64,000 nucleotides of DNA from Bacteroidales bacterium (GCA_017938925.1 JAGBAO010000008.1:238499-302498); one strand, 5' to 3'; counted from the first letter of the stretch, positions 1 through 8,771 are shown. Notes: generated by a model not told the origin, from the letters alone. A program made the numbers and translations.

Positions 1-530
1 TCACAAGAGACGCAATCATCGCTGTGATCATCGCCCTCATCGTGATCTTCGCATACATCGCAGTACGTTTCCGCGGATGGACATGGGGACTTGGTGGTGT
101 GACAGGTCTTGCACACACGGCCCTCATCGTGATCGGCTTCTTCTCACTCTTCTCAGGAATCCTTCCGTTCAGCCTTGATATCGACCAGACATTCATCGCT
201 GCGATCCTGACTATCATCGGTTACGCAATCAACGACACCGTGGTGATCTTCGACCGTATCCGTGAGTACAAGGAGCTTCATCCTAAGGCAGACTTCAAGC
301 TCAACGTGAACGAGGCCCTCAACAGCACGCTCTCACGTACCATGAACACCTCACTCACTACCCTCATCACAATGATTGCAATCGCAATCTTCGGTGGCGA
401 GGTGATCAGAGGTCTTGCAGTTGCCCTCATCCTCGGTATCGTTGTAGGTACCTACGCTTCAATCTTCATCGCCACACCGATCATGTTCGACGTGACAAAG
501 AAGGCTGACGCCAAGAAGGAGCAGAAGTAA
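1..530 (+). CDS. secDF: Protein translocase SecDF, C-terminal part (5' end outside window)
   Basis: The open frame runs in from the left edge (codons from base 3) and ends at a TAA at 528-530. The visible ~175 residues are a run of hydrophobic membrane segments with the SecF signature IGYAINDTVVIFDRIRE, followed by a basic cytoplasmic tail ending KKADAKKEQK. SecDF is an inner-membrane RND-family accessory of the Sec translocon that uses proton motive force to pull secreted proteins across the membrane. In Bacteroidota SecD and SecF are normally one fused chain, and I assume that here; the SecD half cannot be seen. A terminator follows directly. Confidence 0.93.
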   Translation, partial: TRDAIIAVIIALIVIFAYIAVRFRGWTWGLGGVTGLAHTALIVIGFFSLFSGILPFSLDIDQTFIAAILTIIGYAINDTVVIFDRIREYKELHPKADFKLNVNEALNSTLSRTMNTSLTTLITMIAIAIFGGEVIRGLAVALILGIVVGTYASIFIATPIMFDVTKKADAKKEQK

Positions 531-551
531 TTCTGACACATACATATATAG

Positions 552-583
552 ATAGAGCGGCCCTCGGGTCGCTCTATTTTATT
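552..583 (+). terminator. Rho-independent terminator after secDF
   Basis: An 8-bp perfect stem (ATAGAGCG at 552-559 with CGCTCTAT at 570-577) can be extended inward by CCC/GGG pairs. It is followed by a T-rich run starting about 20 bases after the secDF stop. Confidence 0.85.
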
Positions 584-610
584 ATATGGTTATGCTGTTA
601 TACGAGCGGC

Positions 611-723
611 ACCGACAGGCAGAGTTTGGGACTATTTAGCGCCTGATGGTAGTGAAAATGCATCAATTTGTATGGTTTTGGCGACCGACAGGCAGAGTTT
701 GTGGCGATTTGCTGCCTGATGGT
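611..723. repeat. Two tandem 40-bp palindromic repeats
   Basis: Two 40-bp copies (611-650 and 684-723) start with ACCGACAGGCAGAGTTTG and end with GCCTGATGGT, separated by 33 bp. Each copy is itself an imperfect inverted repeat. In the second, ACCGACAGGCAG can pair with CTGCCTGATGGT at 10 of 12 positions around a 16-base loop. The arrangement resembles REP or REPIN doublets. Apart from these copies and the 776-851 element, the 584-900 gap holds nothing gene-like that I can see. Confidence 0.7.
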
Positions 724-775
724 CAACGTGTCATGTCTGCACATCAAAATCGAAAAAATTCACTAATATTGCATA

Positions 776-851
776 CAAGTCTGGACGCCGTAGATCGGAA
801 GGAAGAGTTCTACAACGCGATATAGGTATAGTCGTACCTGTGTCGCGTTTT
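776..851 (+). repeat. Dispersed 76-bp element, copy 1, ending in a terminator-like hairpin
   Basis: This stretch matches 35364-35439 at all but five positions. All five differences are G here and A there. The 3' half forms a long hairpin: ACGCGATATAGGTA pairs with TACCTGTGTCGCGT, with wobble positions, around a 6-base loop, and is followed by TTTTGCTTTT. It may be a small RNA with its own terminator, or a mobile terminator element. It lies about 50 bp upstream of the ORF6N gene. Confidence 0.65.
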
Positions 852-900
852 GCTTTTATGGAACCGGACAAGAGTGTAACCATATAAATATTAACGCATT

Positions 901-1776
901 ATGGATTTAATTGAACGAGGCTTAAAGATTGACGAACGGATTTATTCCGTCAGGGGCAGGCAAGTTATGATCGACAGGGACCTGGCTTTGCTTTATGGGG
1001 TGGAAACAAAACAACTAAACAGGGCTGTCAAGAGAAATATTGAAAGATTCCCTGATGATTTTATGTTTCAATTGACAGCCATTGAGTGTTCAAGGTGCCA
1101 AATTGGCACCTTGAACATAACACAAGGCCAAAATTTGAAATATATGCCCTATGCGTTCACGGAATACGGGATTGCGATGCTCAGTGGTATTCTCAGATCT
1201 GAAACTGCAATTAAGGCAAATATCCGTATCATGAGAGTATTTGCCAATATGCGCAAGATAATTGCTGGCAAGGATATGTTCAAACGCATTGAAAACCTTG
1301 AATATCATCAGCTCGAAATGAGTCAGAGAATTGACAACACAAATGATAAAATTGAGCAGATACTCCAAAAACTTGAAAATGAGACACCCACTCAAGGCAT
1401 CTTCTTCGACGGGCAGATATATGATGCCTATTCATTTGTGGCGGAGCTGGTCAGGAAGGCTACGAAGAGGATCGTGCTGATTGACAATTATATAGATGAC
1501 ACTGTACTGACCCTGCTGTCCAAAAGAGCAGCAGGAGTGGAAGCCACCATATATACCGGCAAGATCTCGAAACATCTGCAGCTGGACATCGACAGGCATA
1601 ACGCGCAATACCCGGCAGTCGAGGTCAGGACATTCTCAAAAGCCCACGACAGGTTTCTGATAATAGACAACGAGGTCTATCTGATCGGAGCGTCCATAAA
1701 GGACCTCGGAAAGAAGTGGTTCGGATTCACCCTGATGGAGAACACGGACGCTCAGGAACTGATAGGAAGGATATGA
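901..1776 (+). CDS. ORF6N domain protein with C-terminal PLD-like region
   Basis: This 291-residue protein begins with an ORF6N (KilA-N related) DNA-binding domain at about residues 8-95, with the typical string IDRDLALLYGVETKQLNRAV. A charged, probably coiled segment follows (about 118-150). The last ~125 residues resemble a phospholipase D-like half-domain: HDRFLIIDN near residue 250 resembles HxKxxxxD with Lys replaced by Arg, and GASIKDLGKKWF follows. ORF6N domains come from phage antirepressors and are common in Bacteroidales chromosomes; what this fusion does is not known to me. It stands alone between the dispersed 76-bp element and dnaE. The start is the ATG at 901, the first in frame. 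Confidence 0.85.
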   Translation: MDLIERGLKIDERIYSVRGRQVMIDRDLALLYGVETKQLNRAVKRNIERFPDDFMFQLTAIECSRCQIGTLNITQGQNLKYMPYAFTEYGIAMLSGILRSETAIKANIRIMRVFANMRKIIAGKDMFKRIENLEYHQLEMSQRIDNTNDKIEQILQKLENETPTQGIFFDGQIYDAYSFVAELVRKATKRIVLIDNYIDDTVLTLLSKRAAGVEATIYTGKISKHLQLDIDRHNAQYPAVEVRTFSKAHDRFLIIDNEVYLIGASIKDLGKKWFGFTLMENTDAQELIGRI

Positions 1777-1800
1777 TGGCACAAACGAGATCTTAACACA

Positions 1801-1809
1801 TGTTGATAA
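1801..1809. promoter_or_regulatory. Single exact DnaA-box-like nonamer upstream of dnaE
   Basis: TGTTGATAA is the reverse complement of TTATCAACA, the nonamer found in the origin candidate at 24.7-25.0 kb. It lies 100 bp before the dnaE start. One copy may be chance. Confidence 0.3.
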
Positions 1810-1909
1810 CTTTTTGAGGTGAATATCAATGACTTGACTGCCGATAGAATTTTATTTTTGAAAGGTATTGGAAGATTATATATCTTTGTCTTCCTTAAAA
1901 AAATCAGCC

Positions 1910-4900
1910 ATGTCATTCGTCCATCTTCACGTACATACACAGTATTCAATCCTTGACGGCCAGGCATCCATCGGAGGCCTTTTCGAGCGTGCAAAAGAGC
2001 TCGGCATGCCGGCTTTAGCCATCACTGACCACGGAAACATGTATGGTGTGAAGGAGTTCCTGAAGGTAGCGAAGAAGTTCCCTGAGGTCAAGCCTATCAT
2101 CGGCTGCGAGGTGTATGTGACAAGGCACTATGACCACACCCTCAAGGACACGAACCACAGAAGCTATTACCACCTGATCCTGCTGGCCAAGAACTACACC
2201 GGCTACAAGAACCTCATGAAGATCTGCTCGACAGGACATATCGAGGGTATGTATTACGGAAAGCCAAGGGTGAGCCACGAGATCATCGAGAAGAATGCGG
2301 AAGGGCTGATCTGCTGCTCGGCCTGCATAGCCGGAGAGATTCCGAGAGCGATCATCGCGGGCGATATGGAAGCAGCGGAAAAGGCCATCGCATGGCACAA
2401 GAACATCTTCGGCGACGACTACTATCTGGAAGTCCAGCAGCACAAGACCGAGATCCCGGGACTGTCGCAGGAGGTATACGAGCACCAGATGGTAGCGAAT
2501 GAAGGCATATATGAGCTGGCGGCAAAGACAGGCACCAAGGTGGTGGCCACAAACGACGTCCACTTCGTCCGCAAGGAGGACGGCCCGGCACACGACAGGC
2601 TCATCTGCCTGACCACCAATTCATATCTGGACGACCCGGACCGAATGAGATACACCCAGCAGGAGTACCTCAAGAGCGAGGACGAGATGCTGGACATGTT
2701 CTACAAGCACCCGGAAGTCATCAGCAACACCATCGAGATTGCCGAGAAGATAGAAAGCTTCAAGATCGACAAGGACCCGATCCTTCCTAAGTTCGACCTT
2801 CCTGAGGAGTTCCTTGCCCAGATCGACACCTATCTGGAAAAATACAAGGAGATCATCGACGAGGGCCGATGCGACAAGAACGGAAACGAGCGTGGAGAGG
2901 AGTTCTGCCGCTCGGTGGCCTATCTGTGCCATCTTACATATCAGGGCGCACACTGGAGATACGGCGAGACCCTGAACGAGGTTCAGGCCGAGCGTATCGA
3001 GTTCGAGCTCAAGACAATATGCAAGATGGGATTCCCGGACTACTTCCTCATCGTCCAGGACTTCATCGCAGCAGCACGCCGCGAAGGCATATCAGTGGGC
3101 CCGGGCCGTGGATCAGCAGCCGGATCCGCCGTGGCTTACTGCTTGAAGATCACCAATATAGACCCTATCAAATATGACCTCCTCTTCGAGAGGTTCCTCA
3201 ACCCTGACCGAATCAACATGCCCGATGTCGATATCGACTTCGACGACGACGGACGCTACCGCGTGTTCCAGTATATCGAGGAGAAATATGGCAAGGACCA
3301 TATATCCCATGTGATCACCTATGGAACGATGGCAGCGAAATCCGCCATCAAGGACGTGGCCAGAGTCAGCAACCTGCCGATTCCAGAGTCCAACAGGCTC
3401 ACCAAGATGATTCCGGACAAACCCATCGTCCAGATGGAGGACACGGAAGAGCCATTCAACGACGGAGACACTCTGGAAGACGGACAGAAGGTGATCGAGA
3501 AGGAGGTGGAGATCGACGATCCTGACAACGCGGGACAGAAGATAAAGGTCAGGAAGAAGTTCAAGAAATACAAGAAGGAGGTTTCCTACAAGCCGAAGCT
3601 CAAGAACTGCTACAAGCTCATTCCGGAACTGAAGGAGGAGCTCGCAAACGGTACACCTGAAGTCAAGGATGTGCTGAACTATGCCGGCAAGCTCGAGGGC
3701 TGCATACGCCAGACCGGAGTGCATGCCTGCGCGATGATCATCGGCCGAGGCAACCTCACCGAATATATCCCCATCACCCTTGCAAACGACAAGCTCACAG
3801 GAGAAGAAGTGTGGGTGTCGCAGTACGACGGCCACTACATCGAGGAGGTGGGAATGCTCAAGATGGACTTCCTGGGCCTCAGGACCCTGTCCATCATCAA
3901 GGAATGCCAGGCGAACATCAAGAAGCGCCATGGCGTGGAGTTCGATATAGAGAAGATTCCGATCGACGACCCAGAGACATATGCCCTCTACAGCCGTGGA
4001 GACACCACGAGCGTCTTCCAGTTCGAATCCCCTGGCATGAAGGAGTGGCTCATCAAGCTCCAGCCGACCCGTTTCGAGGACCTCATCGCCATGAACGCCC
4101 TCTACCGTCCGGGTCCTATGGACTATATTCCGGACTTCGTGGACCGAAAGCAGGGACGCAAGCCTATCGAATATGACCTTCCTGCAATGGAGGAGATCCT
4201 TCAGGACACATACGGAATCACCGTATATCAGGAGCAGGTGATGCTTCTGTCGCGTAAGCTTGCCGACTTCACCCGAGGCGAGGCAGACACCCTGCGTAAG
4301 GCGATGGGAAAGAAGATCATCGACCTTCTTAACTCGCTTAAGGACAAATTCATCAACGGAGGTATAAAGAACGGCCACCCACAGGAGATTCTGGAGAAGA
4401 TCTGGAAAGACTGGGTGAAGTTCGCATCCTATGCCTTCAACAAGTCCCACGCAACCTGCTACGCATGGGTGAGCTACCAGACCGGCTGGCTCAAGGCCCA
4501 CTACCCTGCTGAATTCCAGGCAGCCAACCTGACCAAGAACCTCTCCAACATGGATGAGATCAAGAAGATCATGGATGACTGCAAGAAGAACGGAATCAAA
4601 GTGCTAAATCCGGACATCAACGAGTCGGATTCCAAGTTCACCGTCAACCAGAACGGAGAAATCCGCTTCGGACTCGGAGGAATCAAGGGATTCGGAGACA
4701 ACATCGTGCGCGCAATCCTCGCAGAACGCGAAGAAAACGGCCAATTTGCCGACATCTTCGACTTTGTGGAGAGGATGTCCGGAATAGTCAACAGGAAGGC
4801 TTTTGAGTCCCTTCTGCACGCCGGAGCGTTCGACAGTTTCGGAATATGCCGCAAGCAGTTCATGCTCCCTTGCAAGAACGGGGACGTCTTCATCGACACC

Positions 4901-5713
4901 CTGCTCAGATATGGAGAACTTTTCAAGAAGGACAGCATGGAAAGTGCGGTCTCACTCTTCGGAGAAGTCGAGGAAATGAAGCCTGAAAGACCGGAAATCC
5001 CGGCCATGGTAGGCGACGAAGACGTCCTCGACAGGCTTCACCATGAGAAGGAACTCGTGGGAATGTACCTGTCATCGCACCCGCTCGACCAGTATTCCTT
5101 CGAGATCGAAAACTTTACGACCTGTCCAGTGAGCGAACTCGATGCCCTCGTCGCAGAATGCGATGCCACAAAGACCAAGCAGAAGGCATATATAGCCGGG
5201 TTCGTCACATCGACACAGCTGATGACCACAAAGACCGGCCGTCCATGGTCCAAGACCGTCATCGAGGACTATAACGGAAGCTACGAGATCGCCCTCTTCG
5301 GCAAGGACCATGAGGCCTTCATGAGCTATATGCAGCTGCACAGCGCCATCTTCATCGAGGGAGACATCGAAGAGAAGTTCTATATCAAGCCGGAAGAACG
5401 TGCCCAGGGAAAGACATCCCCATACGCTTTCAGGGTGAAGAAGATCATGCTGCTGGGAAATGTGACCGACACCTTCGTCAAGGGCTTCTCCATCAGCATC
5501 TCCACCCCTATGCTCTCCCCTGAATTCAGGGAAAGGCTGGTGAAGATAATCAAGGCCAACAAAGGCAATGTGCCGCTCACGATGTACCTCTACGACCCTG
5601 AAAAGAAATGGAACATAGAATTCCTCTCACGCAAGTTCAGAGTGTCAGTGACAGCGCCGTTCATCGAGGAACTTAACGCCGCCGGCATCAAGTACAGCGT
5701 AGTAAAGAAATAG
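1910..5713 (+). CDS. dnaE: DNA polymerase III alpha subunit
   Basis: This is the replicative polymerase catalytic subunit, 1267 residues from the chosen start. The PHP domain opens with FVHLHVHTQYSILDG. The polymerase core has SVGPGRGSAAGSAVAYCL and the catalytic-Asp string PDVDIDFDDDGR, then FNKSHATCYAWVSYQTGWLKA. Tandem HhH and OB-fold regions follow. A lysine- and acid-rich insert (roughly nt 3430-3600) separates parts of the core. An upstream TTG at 1868 would add 14 residues, but the ATG at 1910 gives the family-typical N terminus MSFVHLHVHTQYS, so I use it. The gene is followed after 4 bp by a phosphotransferase gene and they are probably cotranscribed. Synonymous sites look C-rich compared with rightward genes beyond 25 kb. 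Confidence 0.97.
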   Translation: MSFVHLHVHTQYSILDGQASIGGLFERAKELGMPALAITDHGNMYGVKEFLKVAKKFPEVKPIIGCEVYVTRHYDHTLKDTNHRSYYHLILLAKNYTGYKNLMKICSTGHIEGMYYGKPRVSHEIIEKNAEGLICCSACIAGEIPRAIIAGDMEAAEKAIAWHKNIFGDDYYLEVQQHKTEIPGLSQEVYEHQMVANEGIYELAAKTGTKVVATNDVHFVRKEDGPAHDRLICLTTNSYLDDPDRMRYTQQEYLKSEDEMLDMFYKHPEVISNTIEIAEKIESFKIDKDPILPKFDLPEEFLAQIDTYLEKYKEIIDEGRCDKNGNERGEEFCRSVAYLCHLTYQGAHWRYGETLNEVQAERIEFELKTICKMGFPDYFLIVQDFIAAARREGISVGPGRGSAAGSAVAYCLKITNIDPIKYDLLFERFLNPDRINMPDVDIDFDDDGRYRVFQYIEEKYGKDHISHVITYGTMAAKSAIKDVARVSNLPIPESNRLTKMIPDKPIVQMEDTEEPFNDGDTLEDGQKVIEKEVEIDDPDNAGQKIKVRKKFKKYKKEVSYKPKLKNCYKLIPELKEELANGTPEVKDVLNYAGKLEGCIRQTGVHACAMIIGRGNLTEYIPITLANDKLTGEEVWVSQYDGHYIEEVGMLKMDFLGLRTLSIIKECQANIKKRHGVEFDIEKIPIDDPETYALYSRGDTTSVFQFESPGMKEWLIKLQPTRFEDLIAMNALYRPGPMDYIPDFVDRKQGRKPIEYDLPAMEEILQDTYGITVYQEQVMLLSRKLADFTRGEADTLRKAMGKKIIDLLNSLKDKFINGGIKNGHPQEILEKIWKDWVKFASYAFNKSHATCYAWVSYQTGWLKAHYPAEFQAANLTKNLSNMDEIKKIMDDCKKNGIKVLNPDINESDSKFTVNQNGEIRFGLGGIKGFGDNIVRAILAEREENGQFADIFDFVERMSGIVNRKAFESLLHAGAFDSFGICRKQFMLPCKNGDVFIDTLLRYGELFKKDSMESAVSLFGEVEEMKPERPEIPAMVGDEDVLDRLHHEKELVGMYLSSHPLDQYSFEIENFTTCPVSELDALVAECDATKTKQKAYIAGFVTSTQLMTTKTGRPWSKTVIEDYNGSYEIALFGKDHEAFMSYMQLHSAIFIEGDIEEKFYIKPEERAQGKTSPYAFRVKKIMLLGNVTDTFVKGFSISISTPMLSPEFRERLVKIIKANKGNVPLTMYLYDPEKKWNIEFLSRKFRVSVTAPFIEELNAAGIKYSVVKK

Positions 5714-5717
5714 TAAT

Positions 5718-6797
5718 ATGAACTCTGCACAACTTTCAGAAATCGTTTCAGCTTTCCAGATTGAGGGAAAAGTCGAGTCCATCGAATCTCTCGGAGCGGG
5801 ATTCATCAATGACACATTTGTCATCAGGACCTCGGAAGGGACGCCTGATTATATTCTTCAGAGGAAGAATCACCTTATATTTCCTGACGTTCCAGGCATG
5901 ATGGACAACATCAAGGCTGTCACTCATCATATAAAATCCAAGGTGCAGGACCCTCTGCGTGAGACTCTCACGGTCATTCCGGCAAAGGACGGAAAGCTCT
6001 ATGTGGAGAAGGACGGTAACTTCTGGGCTGTGTGCCTGTTCATTCCAGGCAGCATGAGCTATGAGCGTGCACAGACACCAGAGCTTGCATACCAGGGCGG
6101 AGTGGGAATAGGACAATTCCAGACCTTGCTTGCAGACTTTGATGAGTCTCTGAACGAGACTATAAAAGGATTCCATAATATAAGATGGCGTTTCTGCCAG
6201 TGGGACGAAACCATTAAGGCTGATCCTGTCGGACGAGTGGCGGAAGTACAGGAGGAAATCAGCTGGATAGAGTCCAGACGCGAACAGATGCTGGCATTCT
6301 GGTCCCTTGTTGAAGACGGAACCATTCCCACAAGAGTCACCCACAACGACACCAAGATCAGTAACATTCTCTTCGACAAGGAAAGCGGAAAGGTGCTCTG
6401 CGCAATCGACCTGGATACCGTCATGAGCTCCACTTCACTGAACGATTTTGGAGATGCGATCCGCTCATATGCCAATACGGGAGCGGAAGACGATAGGAAC
6501 CTTGACAACGTAGAACTTGATATCAATATGTTCCACGCATATACAAGCGGCTATCTTTCACAGCGTTATGACACACTGACTCCAAGCGAACTGGAGTGGC
6601 TTGCCTTCTCGGCAAGATACATAACATACGAGCAGGTCCTGCGCTTCCTGATGGACTACATCGACGGTGACAAGTACTACAAGACCGCCTATGCAGAGCA
6701 CAACCTCGTGAGAACACGTGCTCAGTACAAGCTGCTTACCAGTATGGAGCGCCAGTACGAGCACATGTGCAGAATAATCAGGGAATACCGGAAATAG
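5718..6797 (+). CDS. APH-fold phosphotransferase, N-acetylhexosamine kinase-like
   Basis: This 359-residue kinase of the aminoglycoside phosphotransferase/choline kinase fold shows the Brenner-type catalytic loop THNDTKISNILFD (about residues 210-222) and the metal-binding IDLDTV that replaces DFG. The N-terminal lobe has GAGFINDTFVI, matching the nucleotide-binding loop of NahK-like sugar kinases. In Bacteroidota such proteins are often called N-acetylhexosamine 1-kinases or simply aminoglycoside phosphotransferases; the substrate cannot be read from sequence, and a sugar is more likely than an antibiotic. It starts 4 bp after dnaE and ends 3 bp from the convergent EEP gene. Confidence 0.8.
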   Translation: MNSAQLSEIVSAFQIEGKVESIESLGAGFINDTFVIRTSEGTPDYILQRKNHLIFPDVPGMMDNIKAVTHHIKSKVQDPLRETLTVIPAKDGKLYVEKDGNFWAVCLFIPGSMSYERAQTPELAYQGGVGIGQFQTLLADFDESLNETIKGFHNIRWRFCQWDETIKADPVGRVAEVQEEISWIESRREQMLAFWSLVEDGTIPTRVTHNDTKISNILFDKESGKVLCAIDLDTVMSSTSLNDFGDAIRSYANTGAEDDRNLDNVELDINMFHAYTSGYLSQRYDTLTPSELEWLAFSARYITYEQVLRFLMDYIDGDKYYKTAYAEHNLVRTRAQYKLLTSMERQYEHMCRIIREYRK

Positions 6798-6800
6798 TCC

Positions 6801-7643
6801 TTAGAAAATAAGTCTTGCGTAAACAGGATAGTGGTCTGAGACAAATGGTTTGTCCGCATACTTCTCAGTTACTGTCTTATACTCAGGACATGCGCTGAAG
6901 CCGGACACATAGATGTAGTCTATGACTGCGTCAGTCTTTGCGGTGCTCCAGCCGTTGAAAGTGTTGTGATTATCGGTCTTTTCAGCAATCTTTCTGGTGC
7001 TCTGCATCCTTGAATCAAGATCCACAAGTGCAGGATTGTTCGGCTTGATGTTGAAATCACCAGTCAGTACCATCGGATATCCTTCCGGATTTATGCTGTC
7101 TATCCTGTCAACGATAAGTTTGAGACCATTTGCCTGAGCCTGTGTACCCTTGTGATCAAGATGAGTGTTGACAAAATAGAATTTCTTTCCTGTCTTCTTG
7201 TCCTTCATCAAAGCCCATGTTGCGGTTCTCCTGCAATGAGCATCCCAGCCCTTGGATGGAACATCAGGAGTCTCCGAGAGCCAGAAAGTGCCCCATTTGA
7301 GAAGCTTCACCCTCTTCTTGTTCCAGAATATGCTCATATATTCGCCTTTTGACTTTCCGTCGTCTCTTCCGACTCCGACAGACTTGTAATCTTCCGCAAA
7401 CTCTTCAATGAACGCTATCTGGAAGTCAAAGGCTTCCTGTACGCCAAACACATCAGGCTTCTGAGCATCAAGCATAGCGATTGTAGCAGGACACCTGTGC
7501 TGCCATGAATTCGTTCCGTCCTTGGCCACACCCATGCGGACATTATACGACATGACCTTAAGCTCGGTATTGTCATCATTCCCCGCATACATGGTAATGG
7601 AAAAAATAACAATTACAGATAATACGGATAACAACTTTTTCAT
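6801..7643 (-). CDS. Secreted endonuclease/exonuclease/phosphatase family protein
   Basis: This 280-residue protein has an N-terminal signal peptide (MKKLLSVLSVIVIFSITMYA). EEP-fold motifs appear in order: MSYNVRMG, GVQEA, NTHLDHKG, TGDFNIKPNN and SDHYPVYA. These carry the metal-binding Glu, Asp and Asn residues and the catalytic His. EEP enzymes cleave phosphodiesters or phosphomonoesters in nucleic acids, lipids or inositol phosphates; the substrate is unknown. It is clearly paralogous to the lipoprotein at 47067-48137, sharing GRDDGK, GTFWLSxTPD and SKGWDA. It is transcribed divergently from the ThiL-like gene. Confidence 0.88.
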   Translation of the reverse strand: MKKLLSVLSVIVIFSITMYAGNDDNTELKVMSYNVRMGVAKDGTNSWQHRCPATIAMLDAQKPDVFGVQEAFDFQIAFIEEFAEDYKSVGVGRDDGKSKGEYMSIFWNKKRVKLLKWGTFWLSETPDVPSKGWDAHCRRTATWALMKDKKTGKKFYFVNTHLDHKGTQAQANGLKLIVDRIDSINPEGYPMVLTGDFNIKPNNPALVDLDSRMQSTRKIAEKTDNHNTFNGWSTAKTDAVIDYIYVSGFSACPEYKTVTEKYADKPFVSDHYPVYARLIF

Positions 7644-7712
7644 ATATTCTAAATTTATTGAAATACCCTTTGGTACGTTTGATCAAGACTTACAAAATTA
7701 ACTAAAATATCG

Positions 7713-7720
7713 TACATTTG
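7713..7720 (+). promoter_or_regulatory. Bacteroidota -7 promoter box (TACATTTG)
   Basis: TACATTTG matches the TAnnTTTG -7 consensus of the Bacteroidota primary sigma factor and lies 18 bp before the ThiL-like ATG. A TTTG exists at 7678-7681, but 31 bp away, farther than the usual 19-23. Confidence 0.5.
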
Positions 7721-7738
7721 CGCAAATATGCTTTAGAT

Positions 7739-8749
7739 ATGACAGAAGAAACATTTGCAGACCTCGGACGCGTCGAGGCAATTTCAAGACTCTACGAAGG
7801 AACACCCTACAAGCCGTTCCGGAGCGCGTGGTTTGAGACGTCAGGAAAAGCATACGTCACTACGCACGTGCGCACGTATATAGAAGGTATAGACTTCGAC
7901 CTCACTTATTTCCCTCTCAAGCATCTTGGATACAAGTGCGTGGTGGGAACAACAGGTGAACTGTATGCGGAATTCTCGCATCCACAGACCATGGAAATAC
8001 GTCTGGGAGTCTCTTCCAAACTTGATTTCAGGCATATAAAGGAAGTCTGGGAAGGCATTGTCGCTGCAGCAAAGGAGCATGGATATAAACAGGTAGGACT
8101 TGACCTAACCCCTTCCCCTAACGGTCTTTTTGTCAGCGTTTCCGTTACAGGAGAGACATCGCTTCTGATGGGAAAGAGACGCCCCGCAGCCAAAAGCATG
8201 GACCTTATCTGTGTTTCGGACAATCTCGGAGCGGCATTCATGGGATTCCAGGTGCTGGAAAGGGAAAAGAGAGCATTCGAAAAGAGCGGAGATGCAAAGG
8301 CACAGCCTAAGCTGGACGACTACAAGAACCTTGTGGGAGCATATCTCAAGCCCCAGATCAACCCTCAGACAATCAAACTGATGGAAGATGCTGAAATCGT
8401 CCCTTCTTATGGCTACCTCGTGACCCGCGGACTTGCTGACGCCGTGAAACGACTTGTGCGGGACAGCGGACTGGGAGCAAAGATCTATGTGGACAAGCTT
8501 CCGTTTGCCGGAAAGACCTTCGAACTTGGCAAGGAGCTCAACATAGACCCTATGTCAGCCGCACTGAACGGCGGTGAGGACTACAGGCTTCTATTCACAA
8601 TCCCTATCGGAAAGCATGACAAGTTCCGCCACGACTTCCAGACCTTCGACATCATCGGCCATCTCGCCAAACCCGAAGTCGGAGCCTGCATAGTCACCCC
8701 GGACGGAGTGGAACTCCCGATCAAGGCCCAGGGCTGGAAAAACGAATAG
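7739..8749 (+). CDS. ThiL/AIR-synthase-fold protein lacking catalytic motifs (probable pseudoenzyme)
   Basis: The 336 residues follow thiamine-monophosphate kinase (ThiL) throughout: EGIDFDLTYFPLKHLGYK near the N terminus, LGAAFMGFQVLEREK in the middle and NGGEDYRLLFTIP near residue 280. The metal and phosphate-binding motifs are altered. GDDAA is absent, TTD reads TTH (His 43), N-x-SD reads TTGE (about 71-74), GGDTT reads GLDLT, and D-x-SDGL reads LVTRGL (about 227-232). These acids bind Mg-ATP and thiamine phosphates in ThiL, so kinase activity seems unlikely. The full length and intact frame argue against simple decay. An upstream TTG at 7718 is possible, but it overlaps the -7 promoter box, so I use the ATG at 7739. 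Confidence 0.8.
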   Translation: MTEETFADLGRVEAISRLYEGTPYKPFRSAWFETSGKAYVTTHVRTYIEGIDFDLTYFPLKHLGYKCVVGTTGELYAEFSHPQTMEIRLGVSSKLDFRHIKEVWEGIVAAAKEHGYKQVGLDLTPSPNGLFVSVSVTGETSLLMGKRRPAAKSMDLICVSDNLGAAFMGFQVLEREKRAFEKSGDAKAQPKLDDYKNLVGAYLKPQINPQTIKLMEDAEIVPSYGYLVTRGLADAVKRLVRDSGLGAKIYVDKLPFAGKTFELGKELNIDPMSAALNGGEDYRLLFTIPIGKHDKFRHDFQTFDIIGHLAKPEVGACIVTPDGVELPIKAQGWKNE

Positions 8750-8771
8750 ACTCCAAGCGCATATCAAATAT

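Noticed and set aside
791-804. AGATCGGAAG resembles the start of an Illumina adapter.
   Set aside because: Only ten bases match, the following bases do not, and the second genomic copy of the element has AGATCGAAAG, so it is native sequence.
3113-4501. A 462-codon open frame on the minus strand inside dnaE.
   Set aside because: It is fully antisense to conserved polymerase motifs and has no recognisable domain; it results from codon bias in dnaE.
5718-6797. Antibiotic-resistance aminoglycoside phosphotransferase.
   Set aside because: The fold is shared, but the N-terminal lobe and IDLDTV motif fit sugar or small-metabolite kinases, and it sits in a housekeeping context next to dnaE.
7865-7870. 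CACGTG core that could be a third parS site (another at 39287-39292).
   Set aside because: Flanking bases do not match the TGTT/AACA arms at either place.
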